From positions 31,310,795-31,374,794 of the forward strand of contig OU015524.1 in assembly GCA_907165065.1 (NCBI GenBank): 64,000 nucleotides of DNA. The letters run 5' to 3'. How positions within the stretch are numbered: the first letter of the stretch is position 1; every line of letters begins with the position of its first letter. The notes beneath the pieces were generated by a model that saw nothing but the letters and a program-made list of their open reading frames with translations, did not search any database and was not told the DNA's origin. The translations under genes and the position numbers were made by a program. This document shows positions 54,401-61,059 of this stretch, in pieces. This stretch comes from Caprimulgus europaeus. Lineage: Eukaryota > Chordata > Aves > Caprimulgiformes > Caprimulgidae.

Positions 54401-57147
54401 AAATATGGAATAGAATAACCAAACAAGTATGGAATTTAAAATTTTGTTATGAGTGGATATCTAAAAAAATAGAATCTTAATATATGCAGCTTTAAATCAC
54501 TGTATTAATTTTGAAATCCTGCCTTGTGCAACACATCAAAGCAATTTAAAAAACAAAATAAAGTTTGTTGAGTAAGAATAGGCTTGCAGCATAATTTTAA
54601 GCTCAAGCATGGGCCCTGATGAACAGCTGTAGGGAAAAAGAAGTTCTCAAAGGCAGTGACCACCACAGAAAAGCAGCAGCCTCTTAAATAATTGGATTCT
54701 ACATTATACAATAATTAAACACCCTTCACATAGGAAAATGTCCTATTTCTAAATCTACCTAATAATCACTTTTCTCTATTCAACATCTTTACCATGATTA
54801 TATGTATAAATACTAAGAAAAATGCCTTAGCCACAATTCAGTTGCTTATGAGTAGATTTTAATATCTAATTAAGATGGGTCATTATTTCAAAGAGACACC
54901 ACTGGAGATTAACTTGATACAATATATGGCACTGACCCAATTGGCAGCAGTATTTTCTTTGTGTCTAGAACAAGGTAATATCCTATGCAAGAGTTAAAAT
55001 GCTTTGATCCACTCCATCATCTCAAAGAATGTCTTTTGTTAATGCAACGGAGATGCTTGCCAGGGTTTTCTTATCACCAGAATCAGTGCTGCTAAAGGTG
55101 CTGTATTTCAGATGTGACCTAACACCCAGGTTCTATTTTTTGTTCACTGTGGAGACCTTTTTACAAGAAAGAAGGTAATAGCTGTGCAGGCTTGGCCACC
55201 TAACTTTTTATTGCTATTTCTATTGAAGAGTTTCCTTCTTTCCTGTCACGCCACATTGCTGAGCTCAGTTCAGGGGTACTCACATTACTTTACTCACTCT
55301 GCATCAGTAGTGGCCAAATAATTCCTATAAATAGTACTTGGTCCTGAAGGTCCTACTCATAGATGTAAATATATGTAAGTGTCTGATGAGACTGATACTG
55401 TCTAATAAGTTTGTAAAACACAGAGACATTATAGAACTGTAACATATTATTATAAAACATTTACATACTCAAAGACTGCAAAACAATAGGATTTCCTTAC
55501 TATGGCATACTTCCCTCCCACACTTGCAAGCAAAGCAAATTAACGTATCAGCATACGTCATACTTTTAATCTAACATCAGCTCTTTAATACAGTTTATAA
55601 AACACAACAAAAGTAAGTAGTCAATCTTAGCAATAAGTTCAAACAAGTGCAAAGTTTATGCTATTTTAATCTATTATTTTAAAAGCCTCTACCTCCCAAC
55701 AAGCTGATATCTTCACCACTAGCCTACAGCTGTTCTTTCTCTCTACCTTATTTGTATTCCCTTCTCTCAGATTCAATAGGAGAAACATAAGACAGCTCCC
55801 ATCTCAGCCTTCCTAGAAGGCTAGTTCAAGAGAAAGCGAGGTCCAGTATGAAATGGTATCAATAGGTGAATAATTTCTCAGCCTGTCTCACATAACTTGT
55901 AAGCCTAAATGCCAAGCCAGGCAACGCTAATAACAAAGCTATAGCTTCTTAGACCTCCAAGTAAATCTGTACTCTGTCACAGTACCTTACTGGGAAGGAA
56001 TGGTTTCTTTCAAACTAACCCTAGAATTCACACCTCTTTCCTGAAAAGGCATTGCAACTACCAGAAAAGTACCTCCCAAATTCTCCATGAAACCATAATA
56101 AAGCAGCTGACAGAGCATACTAAACAAAGTTTTCAGTAGAATTAAATTTTAAACAACAGTGATTTATGGTGGTTCTCAAGATCTACTGGCTTATGCCATC
56201 ATTCAAAATTATACAGAAAGCAGTAGTGTGTACAAAAGCAGTGATTTAGACATCTTAAGCTAAAGTAATTTCAGGCTCTGACTCCAGTATCAAATGAATA
56301 CCTGAACTGGGGATGCTGCTCGATGTCCAACTCTAAAAAGAAAAAAGCAATTTCTGACACATCTCATCTGAAATATTCTTTTATCAGCCACCTTGGGATT
56401 CTCCCCACTCTGCACAATGCCTAAAGTAAAGCCTACTTTTAGCATTCCACTTCCCAAAGGTTGCACATGACAGTCCCTTCGTACATGTCGATCCCAAACT
56501 TTACTGTTATCTGAAAACCACTGTGAACCCTTCTGGAACTAAAAATAAAAGGAGTAGCTTGGCCTATTTCAAACACTTGGGCCTACAGCCACTTGATGTA
56601 CTGATCTTGAGGGAGGTCAGATAAAGGAAAAGTTATTTTTTTTTTCTTATTTATCATATTGATGACTACAGGTAAGGTCATACAAATTCATCTTCAAGTT
56701 TTTAATTTACATAAAAGATCCAGGAAGCAAGTAATAAACAACAGGAAAAAGTGTTTATAACTATCTCACTGCTGAAAAACAGCACTATCAAGTGGCAGTG
56801 ATAAAAGTGTTTTAGCAAGATTATTAATGCCAACATTCTGACAAATTAAGTCTTCCAAACTACAAAATGTTGTAAGACAAAAAATAATCTAGCTAGTACA
56901 TCAGCTCCAGATGTACTGGAAATGCTTAACCACACGCGAACCTAGTAAAATTCAGTCCTGAAAAGACAATTTAACTGTGAGGGGCTGGCTATTTTTTTTT
57001 GCATGAGGAACAAACTCACCCAGATTTCAAGTCTGTAATCCGTAAACAATTAGTGGCATCCAGTCCTACTTTTCCATTTCTGACCACACTGGAAATGAAG
57101 GGGGAGAGCGCTGGAGAAATCCTGTTCAAGGCGACTTCAGGTGACAT
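3423..57147 (-). CDS. BABAM2: BABAM2 (BRE/BRCC45), N-terminal half of the coding region, five spliced exons
   Basis: The coding region joins, on the minus strand, 57147-57020, 41968-41892, 29534-29440, 8955-8761 and 3497-3423. It gives 570 nt, exactly 190 codons, starting [12 protein letters not shown] and ending NIPTYLLK, with no internal stop. It is nearly identical to my recollection of vertebrate BABAM2 over the whole stretch. The family protein is about 383 residues, so the second half lies left of position 1. Known role: BABAM2 has degenerate ubiquitin E2 variant (UEV-like) folds. It bridges BRCC36-Abraxas and MERIT40 in the nuclear BRCA1-A complex, which with RAP80 recognises K63 ubiquitin at DNA breaks. 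It also works in the cytoplasmic BRISC complex and has been linked to anti-apoptotic signalling at death receptors. The part seen here corresponds to the N-terminal UEV-like region. All five introns within and just beyond this span start GT and end AG. Expression probably starts in the CpG island near 60.5 kb. Confidence 0.97.
3498..8760 (-). other. BABAM2: BABAM2 intron between coding exons 4 and 5
   Basis: About 5.3 kb, donor GTAAGC and acceptor CCACAG. It contains one old CR1 fragment at about 4.92-5.05 kb. Nothing else is recognisable. Confidence 0.9.
4920..5047 (-). mobile_element. Old CR1 LINE fragment, minus orientation
   Basis: The plus strand reads the antisense CR1 pattern GGGACCATGTCCAGACAG, TAAGTATCTCTAAAGATGGA, a GGCAGCCTGTACTAGTG block, then CAGTCACCCTCAGTA. 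This is the same internal block as in the 40.6 kb copy but more diverged and only about 130 bp long. Boundaries are approximate. Confidence 0.65.
8761..8955 (-). CDS. BABAM2: BABAM2 fourth coding exon
   Basis: 195 nt, exactly 65 codons, residues 101-165. It starts [20 protein letters not shown] and ends YAGKKNNW. As far as I can judge it is identical to mammalian BABAM2, which argues for strong purifying selection. The acceptor is TTTCAACAG and the donor is GTAAGC. Without splicing the frame runs only three more residues into the intron before a stop. Phase 0 on both sides, so skipping this exon would keep the frame. Confidence 0.98.
9700..10730 (-). mobile_element. Degenerate avian LTR-retroelement-like repeat
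   Basis: The block is much richer in GC and purines than its surroundings. Several stretches match, by recollection, a repeat seen many times in bird genomes and usually classed with endogenous retroviral elements: CTGCAACCCCCATTCCCTTT, GGGAAGAAGGGAGGGGTGGG, a CAATTAACTAAATTGATTTT-like block, TTTTGCCCGTGACCATAACT followed by GGTGAGTGAG, and GGTTAAACCACCACAAC at the right edge. On the minus strand the right edge reads like the start of an LTR with TGGTTTAACC. No gag, pol or env frame is present and it is clearly non-functional. I cannot name the exact family. Boundaries and orientation are approximate. Confidence 0.6.
11520..11690 (+). mobile_element. CR1 LINE 3' end, plus orientation
   Basis: The sense-strand CR1 tail is readable: GCACAGAGAGGTTGTCAAGT, CTTGGAGATACTCAAAACTC, a block resembling GGGGCTGGACTAGATGATCT, then CTTTCCAACCTCAGC. 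The end is a T-run and ATTCTATGAA, which resembles the octamer end (ATTCTATG) of CR1. About 170 bp, heavily 5'-truncated. Confidence 0.88.
17575..17700 (+). repeat. Possible MIR/CORE-SINE-like ancient repeat
   Basis: The string ATCTAGTTTCAGTCCCTGCT, with flanking TCTACAAATTGGGA, resembles the core of old amniote tRNA-derived SINEs (a 'gttcaagtcccagctctgcc'-like block). There is no poly-A or tRNA-like head clear enough to confirm it. Confidence 0.3.
19866..19884 (+). repeat. Poly-A tract, 19 bases
   Basis: Uninterrupted A19. The preceding 100 bases are A-rich intron sequence with no sign of a processed gene copy. Confidence 0.9.
20297..20334 (+). repeat. A-rich and GA-rich purine tract
   Basis: A14 followed by GAAAGAAAAAAAGAAGAAGA-type sequence, a continuous purine run of nearly 40 bases. 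Confidence 0.85.
24183..24209. repeat. Perfect 10-bp inverted repeat with 7-base loop
   Basis: The arms are AGCCTAACCT (24183-24192) and AGGTTAGGCT (24200-24209), with loop TATATAC. A region of ACAT/TG-type simple sequence follows directly (24210-24260). Confidence 0.9.
24210..24265. repeat. Alternating purine-pyrimidine simple sequence (ACAT-rich)
   Basis: A degenerate run of CATATGTGTACATATATGCA followed by CACATACATACATC and CACATACATACA. It is low-complexity DNA of microsatellite type. Confidence 0.75.
27517..27536 (+). repeat. Short AAAG tetranucleotide repeat
   Basis: About four units of GAAA in a row, inside a BABAM2 intron. Confidence 0.8.
29440..29534 (-). CDS. BABAM2: BABAM2 third coding exon
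   Basis: 95 nt. It completes Trp69 and encodes residues 70-100 ([20 protein letters not shown], then [11 protein letters not shown]). This is the most conserved part of the N-terminal UEV-like domain and contains the [12 protein letters not shown] signature of the family. The acceptor is TTTTCAG and the donor is GTAAGT. The final codon CAT (His100) has T immediately before the donor, where I recall Gln in human. The exon ends in phase 0. Confidence 0.97.
33691..33715 (+). repeat. Poly-A tract, 25 bases
   Basis: Uninterrupted A25 after CAAAACCACC. The upstream sequence is not recognisable as a retrocopy, so it is annotated only as a homopolymer. It is likely to vary in length. Confidence 0.9.
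35308..35324 (+). repeat. Poly-T tract, 17 bases
   Basis: Uninterrupted T17 followed by CTGCAG. On the plus strand it looks like a pyrimidine tract and acceptor, but the host gene is on the other strand and no exon follows. Confidence 0.85.
39350..39462. repeat. 57-bp tandem duplication (two copies)
   Basis: Copy 1 is 39350-39406 and copy 2 is 39407-39462. Each begins GGAT followed by TA-rich sequence and an EcoRI-like GAATTC, and ends with a TGGAAAAGATACAC block. I count two substitutions between the copies (T/C near the start, C/T in the GGCACC/GGTACC block). The near identity implies a recent duplication. The period is a multiple of three, so it also shows as a repeat inside a chance open frame. 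Confidence 0.93.
40144..40159 (+). repeat. Poly-T tract, 16 bases
   Basis: Uninterrupted T16 within intron DNA. Confidence 0.85.
40628..41165 (-). mobile_element. CR1 LINE fragment (3' part), minus orientation
   Basis: The plus strand shows the antisense form of a CR1 3' region. Recognisable blocks in order: GAGGTTGGACAGCACCTCTG, the AGCAGGGTCAACAAGAGCAG block, CACCTCCAAGGATGGAGA, TTGTTTGACCACCCC, GAGAAGAGCCTGGCTCCACC, CCTTCTCTTCTCAAG and CTGGACACAGTACTCCAGAT. About 540 bp, 5'-truncated as is usual for CR1 after incomplete reverse transcription, with many point changes. No intact reverse transcriptase frame remains. CR1 is the dominant retroposon of birds and other sauropsids. Confidence 0.9.
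41892..41968 (-). CDS. BABAM2: BABAM2 second coding exon
   Basis: 77 nt. It completes Gly43 and encodes residues 44-68 ([20 protein letters not shown], then GETLK) plus the first base of Trp69. The acceptor is CAG after a T-rich tract and the donor is GTAAGT. The last exon base is T rather than the usual G. Phase 2 in and phase 1 out fit the neighbouring exons exactly. Ser in the GPSCD segment replaces the Asn I recall in human. Confidence 0.96.
42637..42996. mobile_element. Candidate ancient non-autonomous hAT-type element
   Basis: A 360-bp stretch is bounded by inverted TGTCTAG (42637-42643) and CTAGACA (42990-42996). Just inside both ends are versions of the GGCCAACT/GACCAACTTTTT pattern typical of hAT terminal repeats. 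The minus strand from the right end reads TGTCTAGAGTTGGCCAGTCT. No target-site duplication is visible at these ends, and the inner inverted repeat is imperfect. This is a tentative call. Confidence 0.35.
46125..46152. repeat. A12 tract followed by TA microsatellite
   Basis: AATTA12-like sequence runs into a short TATATATA array and AGAGATATAT. Confidence 0.8.
48078..48105. repeat. Perfect AT-rich inverted repeat (13-bp arms, 2-base spacer)
   Basis: TCTTAATTATTCT (48078-48090) is followed by AA and its exact reverse complement AGAATAATTAAGA (48093-48105). It could form a short cruciform or RNA hairpin. No function can be assigned. It lies deep in a BABAM2 intron. Confidence 0.9.
49010..49046 (-). 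mobile_element. Possible CR1 3'-tail remnant
   Basis: The segment AATCATAGGATGAGTTGGAA followed by AGGGCCACC resembles the antisense CR1 end (AATCATAGAAT, GGTTGGAAGGGACC). Only about 35 bases are alignable by eye, so chance similarity is possible. Confidence 0.4.
52684..52699 (+). repeat. Poly-A tract, 16 bases
   Basis: Uninterrupted A16 within intron DNA, with no upstream retrocopy recognisable. Confidence 0.85.
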
Positions 57148-57179
57148 TTTAGTACGTTCTTCTTTCCTTTTGTCTTGAG
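57020..57179 (-). CDS. BABAM2: BABAM2 first coding exon (with start codon)
   Basis: This exon holds 32 nt of 5' UTR (57148-57179) and 128 nt of coding sequence. The start codon is at 57147-57145, with A at -3. It encodes residues 1-42 ([20 protein letters not shown] onward, ending ITDLKS) plus two bases of codon 43. The acceptor is a TAG after a pyrimidine-rich stretch (minus-strand copy of 57180-57215). The donor is GTGAGT, at 57019-57014. No other ATG lies in the exon upstream of the chosen start, and the N-terminus agrees with the known protein. Residue 13 is Ala where I recall Met in human. The exon ends in phase 2. Confidence 0.97.
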
Positions 57180-60100
57180 CTACACAGAGATGGGAAGGGG
57201 GAAAAACAAAACAAAAAATATCCTACTCATTTGATGTAAATTCACATGCACTCTGCAAACATCAAAGGAAAAAAGCTAAGCACGCAAAGGATCAGGAATG
57301 CAGGGTAACTGAAGCATGCACAGGTTTATAAAGAAAAAATAAACACGGGTAATTTTTTTTTTCTCCTGTCTCTGCAACGTTCAGTGAAGCCCATTTATTC
57401 AACATCAACATAAAACCAGACCTAAGTCCTACACTCCTTCAATTAAGATCCTGCCCCTACAAGAAAGAGAAATAAAATTGAGAGCCATTCTGACACTTCG
57501 CAGCCTAGCCCTTCTCGTAAGCATTTCCATTAGGAGTCTATAATTGACAAGCCACATTTGTTCTGCTTCCACTGAAATCAACGGGACTCACATTACTGAT
57601 TGCAACAGGACCAAGGGTTTCATTACCTCCCCGTATTCTCATTTGTAATTTCTAATGCCCCTAGTGTAACCATAATCAGTGTTACTTTTACATTACTTCA
57701 TTAGGTAGCTATTTACAGCATTTCACCTTGTCTTTTAAAGCCTAACACTGCTTTTCTTTCAGCAGTACCATACACTTTGAAAGGCATCTTCATTCAGAAA
57801 GCAGATCAGGAAGCTGATGTACACACATTTTAAGCACAATGTTTTCAGAAGTCCTTGCAATTGTGTGACCTCAGTTTAAATCAGTTAGGCCACTAAGCAC
57901 ACTCTAAGAACCTGCTGCTTTTCAGGTGAAATGCAGAAACTGAGCATGCACACATTTTAACTCATTGCACCAGAAAAAGGCTAGAGAAAGTAGCAGACTA
58001 GGGCATGGAGGAGTGCAACAAACTGGGGTAGGAGAAGTGGGAGAAAAGGGCAAGTAACTTATTAAAACGCTAACAACATTTCTACCATATTCTTAGGCAC
58101 AGAGTTCCACTTGAAAATTAAATGAACTTCGCAGTTTTAGAAAAGAAAGCCGTACATGACTCAAGGTAACATAAACATGCCACTGACAAACTGGGCAGAA
58201 GAGCTCATACTTAAACTCTGACCATTAGAAGTTAGTTTTAAAAGCATCCATTTCATTGAAAAACACCAACTCTAGTTACCGCCTCACAAAATACTGCATA
58301 CAGACTGCTGTATTAATAAGTGTTCCATACAGAGAGTGTGAACTACTCAAGGCAATAGTTGCAATTTTCTGTTGTCTCCAACACTCAGTTTATAAGCATT
58401 AGTTGGTAACTAATGGATATTATACAAACTGGTAATTCCCTGTAACTGGTAGCAACATTAAAGTTACATATTTTGTTCTCCTGAAAGCCAGTCAAGCTGA
58501 AATAGTATGAAACAATGTTCAAGAAAGAGTGTTTACCCTAGCTATTCAGAACGTATCTGAATAAAGCAGAGGCCAGCCACTTTAAGGCAAACAAAAAGAC
58601 AAATAAAGTAAGACTTCCTAGAAACAGTAATTATCTTTAATATACTGGTTCTGACATTTTAGGGCAGCAAAGAAGCTGAAGACTAAATATCCATGCCCTA
58701 ATGTAGAGCGTGTTGTCTTTACATATACGATGTGCCATTAATGACAAAGGGCAACAGCTTAAGTGTGCTTAGCAAACAGCAATTTAAGATGCTACCTCCT
58801 GTTTGTTACTTTTTCACCAAAAATTACTGCCTACTCACCTTCATTTTTCCCCAGAAGAACTAAGAGAACACAAGCCCATACTTGACCAACTTCAACACAA
58901 AGACCAATGGCTTAGATTGAACAGCTAATAAAAACGAGTTTTAAGCAGAAAGTGCTGAAACAGGGCATGCATTTCAGTCTGACAGCTTGGCTGTAGAGAG
59001 AGTCATTTCAATCAGAGGGGTAGCTGGACTGATGAAGGTAAGAACTTCTTAAACCATGAAAAACATGCTGAAAAACAAAGGTACCCTTCTAGCAATCTTA
59101 AAAGCACACACAAAGATCTCAGAATTGGTTCTGATAGACATATTTTAAGGGGACTGTGTTATGAGGATAGAATTGGGAGATGTGAGAAGGTACACATGGT
59201 AATCAAAGTTGAACAGATGTACCTTCCAGAATGAACTGCAGGATGAGATTCCTTATCTTTTTGTAATAAAATACGCAGATATTGTCAAAACAAAATGTAA
59301 AGGATTGGTAGACATTTTTTCTGGTTTTATTGCATCATTTCTTTAAGAGCCACAATATTGTCTATATAACAAGCCAGACACAATACTTACACTATCAATT
59401 AAACTCATCGATTTATTTCATAAACAAAAGCCTTTACAAACTATAACACAATTAGTACTAAAGTTTCAGTTGCCATATACATTTTTTATTTTCCCCCCAG
59501 ATCAATTTTCCCACAGTACTGGAAACAGAACACAAACAAACTCAAGGGAATTAACAAAAACAAAATTCACCAGACCATTTCCCTCCCAAAACAAAGCATT
59601 TGAAAGAAGTAAACAAACTAACTATTGAATCCTTTTAGATTCAGCAGCCTATCATTAGTACTTCAAGCAAATGTAACATATGCTTCATCATCTTCACAGT
59701 TAACCATAAAATCCCAAGGACTGCTTCGGGCATCAGAGACAAGTGGACGCAAGGTACTCGTCCCCTCACTGCCGGCAATGACACCGTGGGCATTAAGTGA
59801 AGCCATAAGAAGATAAATATTGGGATGGAGGCCTGGAAGTGCGAGAGGACCTCTCCTGTCCGACCCTCTCGGCTGGCTGCCGGCAATCAGGTCTGGTGGT
59901 TTGCACTCTGAGGGCCACAGTAAGAGGCGGCTGGGTGACAGGAAAAGAGGGGACCCACCTCCACCTCTTGCCGCCGTGCCCCAACACATCCCCGCCTGCC
60001 AGCCCGGAACGCGATCGCTAACGTGCACCTGCGGAGCGCCGGGCACCCCCCAAGCTCCCTCAGCCTTGGCACGCGAGGAGGCGGACCGGACCGACCCCTG

Positions 60101-60524
60101 CCAGGCCGCTCCCCCCCGCGCCCCGGCTCAGCGAGGCTCCCTGGGCCACGTGCCGGCGCGACAAGCCGGGGCCTCCCCGTGCGAAGGCGTCGGGCCGGCC
60201 GCCCCAGGCGCTGCCTGCCGCCCCGCCCCGCCGTGGCGGCGGCGGCGGCGCCCGGGAGCGGGCCGGGCCACCGCGGGCGGTGCTTAGGCCAGCCGAAGCC
60301 CTGGGCCTCAGCGGCCCCCGCGCCGCCTCCCGGCCAGCTCCTCCCGGGCCGGCCCGCGGCCTTCAGTCCCCCCCTCACCCCAAGCACCCCGGGGCTGGCC
60401 GAGGGGGCGGGGGCCGGGGCAGAAGCCAGCCCGCCCGCCTGCCTCCCACCGCGCCGCTCCCCCGGGGCCGGAAGGGGCGCTACTCCCGCCCGCCCCTCCC
60501 TGGCCCGGCTCGGGCCCGCCATAC
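57180..60524 (-). other. BABAM2: BABAM2 first intron (between the non-coding and first coding exons)
   Basis: About 3.3 kb. The right part is the GC-rich flank of the CpG island and the rest is AT-rich. It contains no recognisable exon. A possible ancient repeat lies near 57,560-57,620. The donor (60524) is inferred, while the acceptor at 57180-57182 is clear. Confidence 0.6.
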
Positions 60525-60620
60525 CTACGGCGGCCGGAACGCAGCCCCTTAGCAACGGCCACGCGCCCGTCCCGTCCACCCGCGCCCGGCGTGCGCGCCC
60601 CCGCGCTCGCCCCGCCGCGC
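60525..60620 (-). other. BABAM2: Probable non-coding first exon of BABAM2 (upper limit approximate)
   Basis: The first coding exon begins with a splice acceptor at 57179/57180, so an upstream untranslated exon must exist. On the minus strand the CpG island contains a good donor, GTAG followed by GTATGG, with the intron starting at 60524. The lower boundary at 60525 is inferred from that donor. The upper limit, the transcription start, cannot be read from the sequence and is a guess within the GC-rich core. A second plausible donor (GAG then GTGGGT, exon edge at 59959) could serve an alternative first exon. Confidence 0.5.
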
Positions 60621-60632
60621 GGCGTGCGCGCC
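60588..60632. promoter_or_regulatory. Duplicated GGCGTGCGCGCC box (NRF1-like)
   Basis: The identical 12-mer occurs at 60588-60599 and 60621-60632, exactly 33 bp apart, in the heart of the bidirectional island. It contains the GCGTGCGC half of the NRF1 consensus (YGCGCAYGCGCR). Binding is inferred. The duplication is seen directly. Confidence 0.5.
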
Positions 60633-61009
60633 TCCGCCGCCGCCGCTCCCCGGGCCGGAGGGGTCTTCACCGGCCTCGATTTTGGCGGCCGCCGCAGTGC
60701 CTGGGCGGACGGTCTCGCCGCGCAGTGTGGGGCCGCGGTTCCCTCGCGGCTGGAGGGGAGCGGGGCAGGGGAGAGGGTGAGGAGGGGAGGGGGCGGCCTT
60801 GCCAGCAGGCGCTCGCCGGGGCACCCCTCCCGAAGGCCCCTGCAGGCCGGCGGCCGCCGCTGCCACCTCCCCCGCCCGTCGCCCGTGGCAACGCGCGAAG
60901 CCGCCGCCGCCGAGGTCACACCACGGCGTGAAAGCCGGGTCCAGGGTCCAAGGCCTGGGCAGCGCCTTGGCCGGGCTGCGGGGCCTGGGGCTGCCCGGCC
61001 CCTGGCGCC

Positions 61010-61059
61010 ATGGCCGCTGAGGTGGTGGTTGTGGGATCCTGTATGACCGACCTGGTCAG
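61010..61059 (+). CDS. RBKS: RBKS (ribokinase), first coding exon only
   Basis: The ATG at 61010 opens a 50-nt coding segment, MAAEVVVVGSCMTDLV plus two bases (AG) of the next codon, ended by the donor CAG then GTTAGT. Known ribokinase continues DLV-S, and AG plus a pyrimidine gives that Ser, so the splice phase fits. RBKS is a PfkB-family sugar kinase that phosphorylates D-ribose with ATP to ribose-5-phosphate for nucleotide synthesis. The exon encodes the first beta strand of the fold and the G-S-x-x-x-D element. By alignment with bacterial ribokinase, Asp14 is the ribose-contacting residue. The start has a strong context (G at -3, G at +4). An in-frame TGA at 60929-60931, with no other ATG after it, supports this start if the exon is continuous. 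The N-terminus is shorter than the human one I recall. The remaining exons lie to the right of the window. Confidence 0.93.

Larger units (their letters stand above)
41969..57019 (-). other. BABAM2: BABAM2 intron between coding exons 1 and 2
   Basis: About 15 kb of AT-rich sequence, GT-AG with donor GTGAGT and acceptor CAG. It carries a hAT-like candidate (42.6-43.0 kb), a perfect AT-rich hairpin (48.08 kb) and a small CR1 tail remnant (49.0 kb), plus short A and TA tracts. The longest open frames in it (for example 47556-47930 plus strand, 51205-51615 plus strand) resemble no family I know. Confidence 0.9.

Noticed and set aside
59887..60931. Long open frames on both strands of the CpG island (up to about 300 residues, rich in Arg, Pro, Gly and Ala)
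   Set aside because: Stop codons are rare in very GC-rich DNA. The frames overlap each other on both strands, have no recognisable domain, and conflict with the clear exon and promoter layout.
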